A stretch of DNA of 64,000 nt, from the NCBI GenBank assembly GCA_910587945.1, contig CAJUNI010000001.1:17026-81025 (forward strand), read 5' to 3'. Origin of the DNA: an uncultured Parvibacter sp. (lineage in GTDB: Bacteria > Actinomycetota > Coriobacteriia > Coriobacteriales > Eggerthellaceae). The position numbers and the translations under genes were made by a program. The notes beneath the pieces were generated by a model. It saw only the letters and a list, made by a program, of their open reading frames with translations. It was not told the DNA's origin and searched no databases. Below are positions 24,752 through 34,700 of the stretch, piece after piece; position 1 is the stretch's first letter, and every line of letters starts with the position of its first letter.

Positions 24752-25870
24752 CTAGGATGGGTCAGTGGAGATAACACCGGCAATGGTGCCACCGCCTAGA
24801 ACCACCTCGCCATCATAGATAACGGCGGCTTGGCCTGCCGCCGAGCGCGTTTGGGGTTGCGCAAAAAGAATCCGGAGGGTGCCATCTTCTTCCTGGTAGA
24901 TGGTCGCCTCTTGGGGTTCTTGACGGTAATGGGTTTTGACCTGGCCGTGGAACGGGGAAGAGGGAAGCGACCCTTCAATGAGATTGACATCGCGCACGAT
25001 GACGCCCTGGGCGCGAAGCTCAGCTTTCGGTGCTACCCAGAGTGTTTTCGTCGCAGGATCCTTGTCGTAGACATAGAGCGGCTCGGCATAGGCCACCCCA
25101 ATGCCTTTGCGCTGGCCAATGGTGTAGTGAATTAATCCTTGATGTGTTCCGCGTTGGGTTCCGTCACGAGTGCAAATAGGTCCTGGCTCATAGGCGCTGG
25201 CCGCCTGATCTCCCAGCCGCTGCTGGATGAAGCGGGCGTAATCTCCATCGGGCACAAAGCAGATGTCTTGACTCTCGGGCTTTTCGGCTACGGCCATGGC
25301 TTGGTCTTGGGCCAGAGTGCGCACTTCTTCCTTCGTGAGTTCTCCTAAGGGGAACAGCATAGACGCCAGGTCTTGTTGGGTGATATGGAAGAGCACGTAG
25401 CTTTGGTCTTTCGCCGGATCCAAGGCGCGAAGTAACTGCCATCGCCCCGTCTGTTCGTTAAAGCGTCGGCGGGCATAGTGGCCCGTAGCCACATAATCCA
25501 AGCCGAACTCCTGACGCTTGCGCTGGAGAGCCGCAAACTTGAGATAACGATTGCAATCAACGCAGGGGTTAGGAGTGTGACCGTCCAGATATTCCTGGCA
25601 GAAGTGGTTGATGACCGCTTCATCAAAGGTGCCCCGAAAATTGAACACATGATGGGGAATGCCCAGTCGCTCACAGACGGCTTTTGCGTCAGCTATATCG
25701 TCGCTGGTACAGCAAGAAGGATCCGCCGTGAACCCCTGAGCTTCATCGTGAAGTTTCATGGTGGCCCCAACGCAGCGATAGCCAGCTTGGGTAAGGAGAA
25801 AACCGCAGACGCTCGAGTCCACGCCACCACTCATGGCCACCATCACAGAGGGAACAGTTTGTGCTGTCAA
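24752..25870 (-). CDS. mnmA: tRNA-specific 2-thiouridylase MnmA
   Basis: A 372-residue enzyme that thiolates U34 of tRNA-Lys, -Glu and -Gln. The PP-loop AMSGGVDSSV is near residue 12, and the first catalytic cysteine is in TPNPCVDCNRYLKF near residue 102. YVATGHYAR follows, and the second cysteine is in ESQDICFVPDGDY near residue 200. The frame starts with TTG 25870; the in-frame GTG and ATG just after it leave too little N-terminus, so TTG is preferred despite a weak ribosome binding site. It lies upstream of the MFS gene on the same strand with a 140-base gap. Confidence 0.95.
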   Translation of the reverse strand: MTAQTVPSVMVAMSGGVDSSVCGFLLTQAGYRCVGATMKLHDEAQGFTADPSCCTSDDIADAKAVCERLGIPHHVFNFRGTFDEAVINHFCQEYLDGHTPNPCVDCNRYLKFAALQRKRQEFGLDYVATGHYARRRFNEQTGRWQLLRALDPAKDQSYVLFHITQQDLASMLFPLGELTKEEVRTLAQDQAMAVAEKPESQDICFVPDGDYARFIQQRLGDQAASAYEPGPICTRDGTQRGTHQGLIHYTIGQRKGIGVAYAEPLYVYDKDPATKTLWVAPKAELRAQGVIVRDVNLIEGSLPSSPFHGQVKTHYRQEPQEATIYQEEDGTLRILFAQPQTRSAAGQAAVIYDGEVVLGGGTIAGVISTDPS

Positions 25871-25936
25871 AGGATCACTCGATTTCTCTTTGCCGTTTTA
25901 TGCGTGGAGCCATTGTACGCCTAGAGGCCAAGAGGG

Positions 25937-26050
25937 TTAGGAACGGTTTCGCTGAGAGAAGGGCTTCTCCACTTTTGGCATCTGGTGGGCGACAACGGCC
26001 CCAATACAACCAAGAACAAGAACGGGGATGATGATCTTGAGAGCTTTCAT
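25937..26050 (-). CDS. Small single-span membrane protein, 37 residues
   Basis: ATG 26048-26050 is preceded by AAAGGA at good spacing. The product is MKALKIIIPVLVLGCIGAVV followed by a short polar tail. A Lys-flanked hydrophobic segment with one cysteine suggests a tiny membrane protein or a degenerate lipoprotein signal. An upstream in-frame ATG (26158) would add a non-conserved-looking 36 residues and has no site. The function is unknown. Confidence 0.5.
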   Translation of the reverse strand: MKALKIIIPVLVLGCIGAVVAHQMPKVEKPFSQRNRS

Positions 26051-26422
26051 GATGGTTCCTTTCGTCGGGGGTCTAAGCGAGTCCAGCGAGGTTGGGTACG
26101 GGGATCGCTGGGTTGAGTCAGCGGATGCCTTGGTCCCGCTGCTACTTAGGCGGTGCATGGGACCAACCGACCTATCTCTTTCGGACGGCTACAACCTCTA
26201 GTCTAGAAGGCCTGTCTTGCGTCGGCCTTGCGTGAAACTTACGGTTGTGTCATGGAAGAAGTTTTCCTGAGGGGTGCATTGGGAGGCGAATCGAGCCGCG
26301 GGCCAACGTGAAGCCAGGGGCTTGGATAGGTCCCGTGGGTTGCATTGGCGGCGAAACTTGGCCTCGCTGGAGACGTCGCTCGTAGTACCATGGGCACCAT
26401 AGCTGGGGCGAAAGGGGGCCAG
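26051..26422. other. Gene-free region between the small protein and the PucR regulator
   Basis: 372 bases between divergent genes. It presumably holds both promoters, but I could not find a convincing -35/-10 pair. No T-box, known riboswitch core or tRNA was recognised. GGTCC/GGACC half-repeats around 26130-26165 are the only visible symmetry. Confidence 0.3.
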
Positions 26423-27574
26423 ATGATCACGGTTCAAGACATAGTGCAACTGCCAGAGTTTGATTCCATCCGACTGGCCGCTCCCTGCGCTGACTACCTT
26501 GAGCGCCCGGTGGTGCGCGCTGCCATCCTTGATCACGAGCCTTTTAGTGGGGAATACGATGTCTTTGTGCCCGGCGAATTTGTGTTGACCACGCTCGGGT
26601 TTGCCCAAAAGGATCCAGAGCTTGCCGAAGAAGCCATCCTGAAAGTGTTGTCTCGAGGCGTGGCGGCGTTGGCTATTAAGCCCGTGGCAATGAAGCAGCT
26701 TCCCGAGGCCTGCGCTCGCGCCAGCCAAGAAACAGGCGTCCCCGTATTCTTCTATAACGGGCGCTATTCCGAACATGTGATCACGGCCATCATGGAAGCC
26801 GTGGCCGAAGATGCCAACAATTCTCAAGCTCAGCGCATCATTGGGCAGCTGATTGCGCCCTCAGACGAAATGGCTGTGCGCACAGCGCTGTTCACGTTGG
26901 CGCAAATGACCGGTGCTACGTTTCAGGCGGTAGCGGTTCGCCCTCGTCATGAAGACGAAGCTAATGTGCGCGCGGCGGGTATGGTGCTCGAGGAGATACT
27001 TCAGAGCTATCGTAATCGATGGCCCGATGTGGAAACGGTTCGGGCGGTGCGCTATAGAAATACGCAGCTTGGTTTGATTTCCTATAAGCGCCCTCCCAAA
27101 GAGCTCATTGCCATGTCTGACCCAGACTTGCAACGGCGGATGGCCGAAGCCGGGACTCTCTATTGCGGCATCAGTTTGGAAATGCCCCTGGGCGAGGGAG
27201 ACTTGGCGTTGCGCCAAGCCTTGGCTGCGCTCGACTGGGCGGTGGAACAGCAAGAGACTTCGGTGCGGTGGGCGTCTATGGGTATGGAAGCCTATCGGCG
27301 AGCCGTGGCGGCGGATCGCCTGATGGGAGGAACTGCCCGCCTTATGAAAGGGTTCCTCATTCAATACGATGACCTTCATGAAGGGTGGCTCTTCCAAACA
27401 GCTCAAGAGTTTGCGCGTAATTATGGGTCTATTAGCCAAACGGCAGCAGCTCTTTATCAGCATCCCAATACGGTGCGCTATCGGTTGAAGCGCCTCAAGG
27501 AGGTGTTGGGGGTTGAATCTATGAGTGATAGGGAACTGGCAACATTTCTTGCCCTCACCTTCTTTTCGCCCTAA
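26423..27574 (+). CDS. PucR-family transcriptional regulator
   Basis: A 383-residue regulator. The N-terminal PucR-like sensor domain spans roughly residues 1-125 (starting MITVQDIVQLPEF). The middle is a GGDEF-like/CdaR-type region, and the C-terminal helix-turn-helix is typical of PucR/CdaR proteins (YGSISQTAAALYQHPNTVRY then RLKRLKEVLG). Family members respond to purine-catabolism or sugar-acid signals. ATG 26423 is chosen because AAAGGGGG lies just upstream; the frame also opens earlier at TTG 26345 without a site. The target may be the small gene immediately downstream, but no regulon can be read here. Confidence 0.85.
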   Translation: MITVQDIVQLPEFDSIRLAAPCADYLERPVVRAAILDHEPFSGEYDVFVPGEFVLTTLGFAQKDPELAEEAILKVLSRGVAALAIKPVAMKQLPEACARASQETGVPVFFYNGRYSEHVITAIMEAVAEDANNSQAQRIIGQLIAPSDEMAVRTALFTLAQMTGATFQAVAVRPRHEDEANVRAAGMVLEEILQSYRNRWPDVETVRAVRYRNTQLGLISYKRPPKELIAMSDPDLQRRMAEAGTLYCGISLEMPLGEGDLALRQALAALDWAVEQQETSVRWASMGMEAYRRAVAADRLMGGTARLMKGFLIQYDDLHEGWLFQTAQEFARNYGSISQTAAALYQHPNTVRYRLKRLKEVLGVESMSDRELATFLALTFFSP

Positions 27575-27642
27575 GTGGTGGTGTGTGGTGCTCGGCGCTA
27601 TGTTCGTGGTGTTTGTGTAAAAGTACAAATAAAGCCAAGAAG

Positions 27643-27661
27643 CTTCGTAATAATCACGAAG
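27643..27661. promoter_or_regulatory. Inverted repeat upstream of the 86-residue gene
   Basis: CTTCGT (27643-27648) and ACGAAG (27656-27661) form a palindrome with a 7-base spacer between pucR and the small gene. It is an operator candidate. Confidence 0.3.
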
Positions 27662-27741
27662 TCCGCGCCGATCTCTCCTTCTAGACTGTGAGCCACTTCA
27701 AAGTTGCTAACAGCCCCGCTACGGTGAATAAGGAGAGAACC

Positions 27742-28002
27742 ATGAAACTGTTTGCAAAAGCCCTCGAAGCTATGAACAATGCCAGTGCCCAAGACAGTGC
27801 CTATTGCGCGAACTTGGCCAAGCGGTTTGAAGCCATGGGCATTTCTTCGGCTCAGGCCAGTGACGCCATCTGTACTCTGATCGAAAAAGAGGCGGTACCT
27901 CAGGTGGGGGTTTGGGCGGCAACTCCGTCTATGTTTAACATCAAAACGGAAGCTGCTTCTGCTCCTCAAGGGGACTATGAACTGCAAGGAGCCCTCAGCT
28001 AG
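27742..28002 (+). CDS. Small unknown protein, 86 residues
   Basis: ATG 27742 has AAGGAGAG directly upstream, the best ribosome binding site in this area, and a terminator follows the stop. The sequence is soluble: a helical first half with KLFAKALEAMNNAS and FEAMGISSAQASDA, one cysteine pair (YC, IC) and a polar C-terminus. I recognise no family. The strong translation signal and its own terminator argue for a real, possibly abundant, product. Confidence 0.6.
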   Translation: MKLFAKALEAMNNASAQDSAYCANLAKRFEAMGISSAQASDAICTLIEKEAVPQVGVWAATPSMFNIKTEAASAPQGDYELQGALS

Positions 28003-28041
28003 GAACCAAACACCGAAAATTTTTTGAAGCCAGATGTGCCC

Positions 28042-28079
28042 GTGCCCCGACTCGCAAAAGAGCCGGGGCACTGCTTTTA
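28042..28079 (+). terminator. Terminator after the 86-residue gene
   Basis: GTGCCCCGACTC (28042-28053) pairs with GAGCCGGGGCAC (28060-28071), with one A-C mismatch, and is followed by TGCTTTTAT. Confidence 0.8.
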
Positions 28080-28521
28080 TGGGGGTGAAGTTGCCCGAGC
28101 TCTCAGTTGGAATCTAGGAAGGGAACGAGCGTATGTAGACCATGGTTGAGCGGTGCTGACTTCAAAACCTAAATCGGAAGAATGGATTGAAAAAGTAGGC
28201 TCTATCTGGTAGTACACCGTACGCATGTGCTATGAACATTTGATGAATGGGTCTGTTATACGTTGGTTACAAGCCGCGAAAACACGGAGCGATTCGCCGG
28301 GCACCGCTGCCGGTAATGCTGTGTGGAAAGGTCATGAAATAGGGCTCCCATCAGGGCATAAGGTGGTTGTAGGGATCCTGAAAACTTGTGGATTGAATGT
28401 TGCCAACCTGTTGAAACCTCTACCCTGCGGGCGTAGAATTGATTATTCCTACTTATTCATAGTAGGAGCAGTGTCTTTACCACTGGATTGAAGATAGGTG
28501 CAAATTCGAAAGGCTATAGCC
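28080..28521 (+). promoter_or_regulatory. Leader/promoter region of the giant surface-protein gene
   Basis: About 440 bases hold no supported gene. A weak promoter candidate is TTGAAA (28187-28192), 17-base spacer, TAGTAC (28210-28215). A perfect inverted repeat TCCTACT (28447-28453) and AGTAGGA (28461-28467) lies 55 bases before the ATG and could be an operator or a hairpin. No known riboswitch core was recognised. Confidence 0.4.
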
Positions 28522-28605
28522 ATGAGCGACACCCATCATGACATAAAGAAGTTCAACCATCATACCTTCGCGGGGGGGGGGTCCTCTCAACGAAGATCTT
28601 CCTAA
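28522..28605 (+). CDS. Phase-off product: start codon and N-terminus of the giant protein, out of frame
   Basis: ATG 28522 has AAAGG (28509-28513) 8 bases upstream. It reads MSDTHHDIKKFNHHTFAGGG, runs into a ten-G tract and stops at TAA 28603 after 27 residues. Removing one G joins it to a frame that continues with PLNEDLPNSPHAP, RRPAKPWER and the signal peptide of the giant protein. It is therefore best read as the true 5' end of that gene in its off configuration, not as a separate peptide gene. Confidence 0.75.
   Translation: MSDTHHDIKKFNHHTFAGGGSSQRRSS
28572..28581 (+). repeat. Poly-G10 tract (contingency switch) at the start of the giant gene
   Basis: Ten consecutive G residues, the longest homopolymer I found in the window. 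It lies between the only good start codon (28522, frame 1) and the 32-kb frame (frame 2). Nine or twelve Gs restore one frame; ten, as here, do not. Confidence 0.85.
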
Positions 28606-28669
28606 TTCCCCCCATGCGCCTACAGGGTTAGGGGAAGAGTTACCACAAACGGCCGAAAGGACTGATTAC

Positions 28670-28777
28670 CGTCGGCCGGCTAAGCCCTGGGAGAGGGTGG
28701 TGTCGGTTGTGATGGCGGTCCTTTTGGCCGTTACTATGTTTGACGCCAGTTCCTTGTCTCCATTAGTGGCAGAAGCG
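28670..28777 (+). other. Signal peptide of the giant protein
   Basis: RRPAKPWER supplies a basic n-region, VVSVVMAVLLAVTMF is the hydrophobic core, and VAEA followed by APEEP is a plausible signal-peptidase site. The basic residues lie before GTG 28697, so a start there would lose them. Confidence 0.7.
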
Positions 28778-31700
28778 GCTCCCGAGGAGCCCGCAGTCGA
28801 GGCACCCGTCGATGACACTGCTGCCACCGAAGAAGCGCAGTCCGAAGAGAGCGACTCGACGGACCCCGATGCTTCGGCGACCGAGGAGGGGGAAGAGGCT
28901 ACTCCGGAGGAGACCGAAGAGACAGCCAAGCCAAAGCTCTCGGAGCTCCAAGGAATTGCCCTTGATCAATCGGCACTAGAGACTCTTGCACCCGATGGTC
29001 TTATTCCCCTGGACGAGGTAACTCCTGCCTTTGAAGAAGGCACCGGATCACTTGAAGACATCATCATCCCGGCACTCAATGTATGGGGTGCTCCTTTGGC
29101 TGCAAGTACGGGATATCTGGTTTCTGACCAGCCCCTTCATGTCGCTTTGACCCTTGACGAAGAGGCGCTCAATCGCGGATTTATCGGAGGTACGGCTGCC
29201 GCTGATCGCTTCAATTTCACTATAGAACTGCCCTATGTCTATAAAGCTTCCGAAGATGGAACCCTCGGAGTTACCGCCTCGGCGGAAGAGTGGATGGTTC
29301 GGGCTGCCTTAGCGCAAGCCTACGATGAGACCGCTGACAACGCTACCACAGAAGAAATTCAAAGCGCCGCTGCAGCGCTCATTGAAACCATGGATCCGAC
29401 CCAAGCCACCCGTGCGGTATTGCGCAGTAGCGACATTCCCCAAGGCTGGAAACTTTGGCAGCGTCATGGGTCTGGTTGGTTGCCCTTGACTGCCGATGAC
29501 CTTGCGGCAGGTATTAGTGGCAAGGTGCTGTTCCGCTATGAGGGCCTTGGGCTCGGTGATTCTGCCGCAGATAAAGCACTGCAAGAGTCCACGGACGAAG
29601 CAGATATTGCCTTACGGGATGCCGTCGTTCCCGGTGCCCTCGATGCTACTTCTCAGCTGCCGGAATTCGAGCTCACCGTTGTAGGATCGCTCGACGAAGG
29701 TCACAGCATCCCCGTGGTCTGGGGTTATGAGGGTCACTCTTATACCAACAAGGAAGGTGAGGTCACGCTTGGTGCTGCCCGCCGGGCTGCCGTTGAATCC
29801 ATCCCCCTTGCTGCAGGGGAGTTTGATGGCCAAGCCGAGCTTTCAGTGGAAGCCCTTGCGGCGCCAAAGGGTTGGAGCGTCCATGCGCTCACAGTCGCTA
29901 TTCCCGAAGATGCTCCTCGGGCCCAAGCACTCAATGTGGCGGCGCTCTATCCGGAGCATTTGGCCCTTCGAGACGACGCTCGCTTTTATGATGTAACCGC
30001 TCTGGAGGCCGAAGCGCTCGTAGAGCTCGATTTCACGGACACGGCAGCCATGGAAGAGGCGGGCGCAACGCCCGTGGATGCTTCGGTGGTAGCTACGGGT
30101 TCCATTTCTGCAGCCCTCGAAGAAGCCGGGGCTATCGAGCCTGGTGAGACGCGCACGTTGGTAGTGGCCGTCCCCTGGGCAGAGGGCGCTTTCGCCTCGC
30201 TGTTGCCGGCCACCGACGACGCATCAGCGCAGGCTCCGGAGAAAACGCTCGTAACCGATGAACAATGGGCCGATGTCTTTGCCGTGCAGCGTCCGCTTTA
30301 TGGGGGTGTTCTTCAGAACAAAGCCACCAGCGAAGAGACGCAGTCCGTGCAGGTCCCTGTGGTGTTTGAAGCGGAGCCGATCTTTGCTCAAGAGGATGAC
30401 ACCATTGCCCTGCGTTTGCGCGAGGAAGTAAATGCTGACGTTACCGATGCCCCCGCGTCCAAGGATGAGCCGGAAGCCGAGGAACCGAGTGATGCCGAGG
30501 AAGGCGACGAGTCCACAACAGAGGAAGATCCTGCCGACGGAAACACGGAGGCAACCGAGGAACCTGCTACCGAGATCGCCCCGCGCCCGGAGCCGGTGAA
30601 AAACTATGGCATGTATGCCAACGCCCTGGTGGAGCGTCCGCTCTATCGAGCTGCTGGTGCCTACAATCTGGCGGACCATTTTAATCCCTACCTGTTCCCG
30701 GCCACCACGTTGATGGAATTGCCGGAAACGGAAAACGTTTACATGGTGTCTAAGAGCACCGACGTAAAAGTTCAGACAATGATCGAGGTCAACTCCAGCG
30801 GTGGCTTCATTGGTGACTTGACCCACCCTATTGAACTCAAGATTGTGGTGCCCTTCATTTATAAAGATGCCCAAGGCAACGTGCTCACGGCCGATACTGA
30901 AGAGGCCTACAAAGAGGCCATGGGTATCACGGGTAATCTTACTCCCGAGCAATGCAATACCATGATGCGCCTCGCGGCAACACCTCAAGATACGGATGCC
31001 GCGGCCTTCTTTGAGGAATGGCGTGTATATGTTTGTCCGAATGGAACCACTGAGGGTATGTATCAGTTTGACCCGGAGTGGATGGATCCCAACAGCCCTT
31101 TGGCCTCTCCGCTCTATGCCGGCAAGGGTCTAACCGGTACCTTTATTTTGCAATACATTGGTGCCGGCGGCATGTTCAGTAATCAATACAGCGCAGCACC
31201 CCAGTTTGATATCAAATTCTTGGGATCCGTTCCCGAAAACACCGCCGCCACTATGAAGGTCGGCGGCAAAGTTACCCTCTACACCGACGATAACAACGAA
31301 CGCCACGAGGGTCTCTATGAAGTGCGACCAGGCGAACTAGATCCGACCTCGGACAAACTTCGCTACATGACCTTTATTAAAACGAACCTCGCTTGGGAAA
31401 CCGATCTTTCCGTCAAATACGACAAAGGTGATCAAAAGCCCCTGCTGTGGGAGCCCATCAACTACCTGGTGTACGAGGTACGGATTCGCAACACCTCGGA
31501 GGTGGACGACAGTGGCGAAGTAACCCCCATTGATCTGGTGCGGCACAACTTAACCGTTGCCTATGACGGCAGTTCTGTGGGCGGTGTCCGGCGTCGTGAC
31601 CTTATGGCCTATATGTTGGACGAGTCTGGGAATGTGGTTCCCGTTACTACCTATGACAGTGACGGCAACATCCTTACCGACTTAACAGACGACATCCAAA

Positions 31701-34700
31701 AAGGGGGTACCTTCATTGGTGTTCCCAATAAGGGTGGCGCTCTCATTTATAACCTGGACGATTTGCGCCAACCGGGCGATAGCGAAGAGCAGTTGGCTCA
31801 ACGCATTGCTCAATTCTGGAATACTGCCGATCTCATTTATTTCTCGGATATTGATGATTGGGGGTTAGAAGAAATCCCCTATCAAAATCTAGGTCTGAGT
31901 GGTCGTATCTCCTTTGTGGATGAGGGGCCTATTGATACGGGGCAAATCTCTACCTATTTAGTAGCTGTTCCTTTCACTACCAACATTGCCTACAGCACGA
32001 GTGCGGGCGGCACAAAAACCTACGCCACCTTGCCGGCTCGAAACATCTCCACTATTTTCTTTGGTGGTCGTGGGCTGGATGGATTCCAGTGGTCCAAGGA
32101 TGATCAGGCGAACAACGGTCAATTCATGCCCGTGAAAGCTACGATGAGTCACCAAAAGCAAGCTTTTGATGAAGAAACCCAGACCTGGAAAAATGTGGGT
32201 CTGGGCCGCATCGGCTATCTTTCTAAGTATCGTCTCAACAACTTCAAAACTCAAGGCAACGTCTATATCTCAGGTATCCAAGATGGCTTGGAATATGGTC
32301 CGCGCTTGACGGAAACTCTTCCCACCAATTGGGATTTGGACTCCATTGAATTCCACGTGGGCAAATCCGGTGCCGGCTATGCCGCCAATACTCATTTGGA
32401 CGAGAATGCAACGGTGGCCACCGGGGCACAAGCCCTGGGCAATTGGTTTGATGCCGATCATGGCCTACTGCAATTTGAAGTGAGCACCGTACCCTTAGAT
32501 GATGGTTGGACGGTAGAGGGCGTTGATACTCAATGGGTGTCGCTGCCGTCGTCCATGACCGCCCATTTTGAGGGCGATGCTAACGGCTATGGCATCTGGA
32601 AAATCGGCTCGACCAATGGCCAGAAGTCCATCGCCGATGTGTTGGAGTCTATGGGTTATCAAGCCAAGAGCCGCACCAAGATGGTGGCAACGGATCGCCT
32701 GGGCTGGTTTACCGGCAACGTTCGTATCCTGTTCGCCCAAGGCTTTGATCCGGGTCTTACCCTTCCGGTAGAGGTGGTAGTTAACGGTACGATTCGCACG
32801 CCCCAAGGCGATGACGCCGGTGGCGCGTTCACCAACAATTCCACGCTCCTCTCCGGTACGCCTCAATGGGTGCCTCCCATCAACTACTCCGACAATACCC
32901 AAGGTCATTGGGGTGCAGCCATTTCTGCGAGCAAAGCGCAGGCTTCCTTGGAGGCCGATGGCCCGGTACAACCAGGCGTCCATGGTTTTGCTTACAGCTA
33001 TGCGGAGTCCGAGGGTGGCACCATTACCTATGGCCCCGAAAGCGAAATCAAGGCAGCCCCGCTGGATCAAAATGGCGGCGGCTTCCTCTTCGCCCTGACC
33101 AACAGTTCTCGTTCTCGTATGGAACCGGGCACCTTTACCACGTCGGTATTCTCGGATGCCTCGGATCCGGTGGCGAAGGGCACCCTCTATGACGAGTGCG
33201 AATGCTTCTATCACCGGGCAGGCTATGACGAGGTTACAAATATCACCTGGCCTAATGCTGGCTGGGAGCGCGAAGGCCACAAAGGCTTTGAGGCCAAGTC
33301 CATCATCTTGTCCTCCAACTTCTTGTCTCAAGTTGATGTAACGAGCTTCACCATTCATCCGGTTCATGAGGATCCCGAAGAGGGAGGCACCGGCCCCGTT
33401 GTGCTTTCTCGCGCAGAGCTCGAATCCTACAAAGTGACGGCAGGGAGCGCTCTGGGCAACGCTCATCCCGAATTGGTAGGTCTTATCTACATCCCCAATA
33501 CGGTATGGAACTTGCCTGGTTGGAGTGCCACGCCCTTAGAGAATGTAAGCTTCACCTTTGATTCCATCGAAGGATCTATTGGTTACGACGCCACCAACCC
33601 CGGTGGGGTATCCAATGCGAACAAGAACGTCTTTATTGCGTTCCATGGTATCGCCCATCGATTGGGTGAGCAGGACAAGCCGGAAAGCTATCTTCCCATG
33701 GGAGCCACGCTGGCTACCAACTACAACGATAGCCGCTATGAGGAAGTGAAGGCCTCGGACGACGCAATTCTCTTTGGTTCGCTAGCTAACCCCACGCTCT
33801 ATGCGTTTGGTTTGAGCAACAGCCTGAGCAATACGGGCTATGTGGATATGACCCAAGGCAATACGGCGCTTCAAAGTGTGTATCTGGGACGCAATCATGC
33901 AGGCTTTAGCTTCTATCTCGAAAACGATACGGTCGCTCCCATCTGGGGTGGTACCTTCACCACTTCTCCGATGAAGTATCAAATTGTGGACGACCCGGTG
34001 GTAGGCAAATATCTTGCGGGCTATGACGCCTCCCATATCACGCTGTCGAAGTACCTGTTGGATGTTATGAGCTTGGACGATCCCAACGCTCCCTTCCTTA
34101 CTATCAAAGCGTTGGCTTATAACCCCACGACTGACACCGAGACCATCAACACCTATACGTTCACACGCAACCAGCTCAATGCCTATGTGGGAAAGAGCGC
34201 TCACACCTATAAGTACAATGCCCAGCGTCGCTACAATACTGGCTATGTGACGCGAACGGGCTATAACACCACCGAAAATGTGGTTATCCCGAAGAGCGCC
34301 TGGGGCAACAATTACTTCCTCAGTCTTGAATTGAACTACGACTACTTCAAGAAAGAGATCAAGTTCAGCTCCAACTACGACGGCTACTCCTGGGATACCG
34401 GCCGCTACTACTCTATTTACGAAGACACCATCGTTAATCGTCGACCCACCGTGGCAATCTATGGTGCCGCTACGATGCCGGGCACCTACTCGGTACAAGG
34501 TACGTTTAATGCTGCCAAGCATCCGATCTTCCAGCCGCTCAATGCGGAGGCTAAGGCAACGGCCAACATCACCACCAACGCTGCAGATCCTACTGTAGTG
34601 GCTCGGGGTTTCGAAAAGTACAACATCAATGACACCACCGCCTGGGGTGACTTTGAACAGCGTAAAGTGATCGACTTCCTCGATAGTCGCTCGGGCTATT

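Noticed and set aside
23872..24774. 300-codon frame antisense to the MFS pump
   Set aside because: A shadow frame; the opposite strand has a clear transporter.
26051..26422. Possible T-box or similar leader on the minus strand
   Set aside because: The T-box core sequence is absent and the downstream product is a 37-residue peptide.
28225..28491. 88-codon frame in the leader of the giant gene
   Set aside because: No ribosome binding site, no recognisable protein, and it lies over the inverted repeat of a likely control region.
28080..28521. Possible riboswitch (cobalamin or c-di-GMP type) upstream of the giant gene
   Set aside because: None of the conserved core strings of those classes could be found.
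28697..28714. GTG 28697 or ATG 28712 as the genuine start of the giant protein
   Set aside because: Either would remove the basic n-region of the signal peptide, and neither has a properly spaced ribosome binding site; the frame clearly codes upstream.
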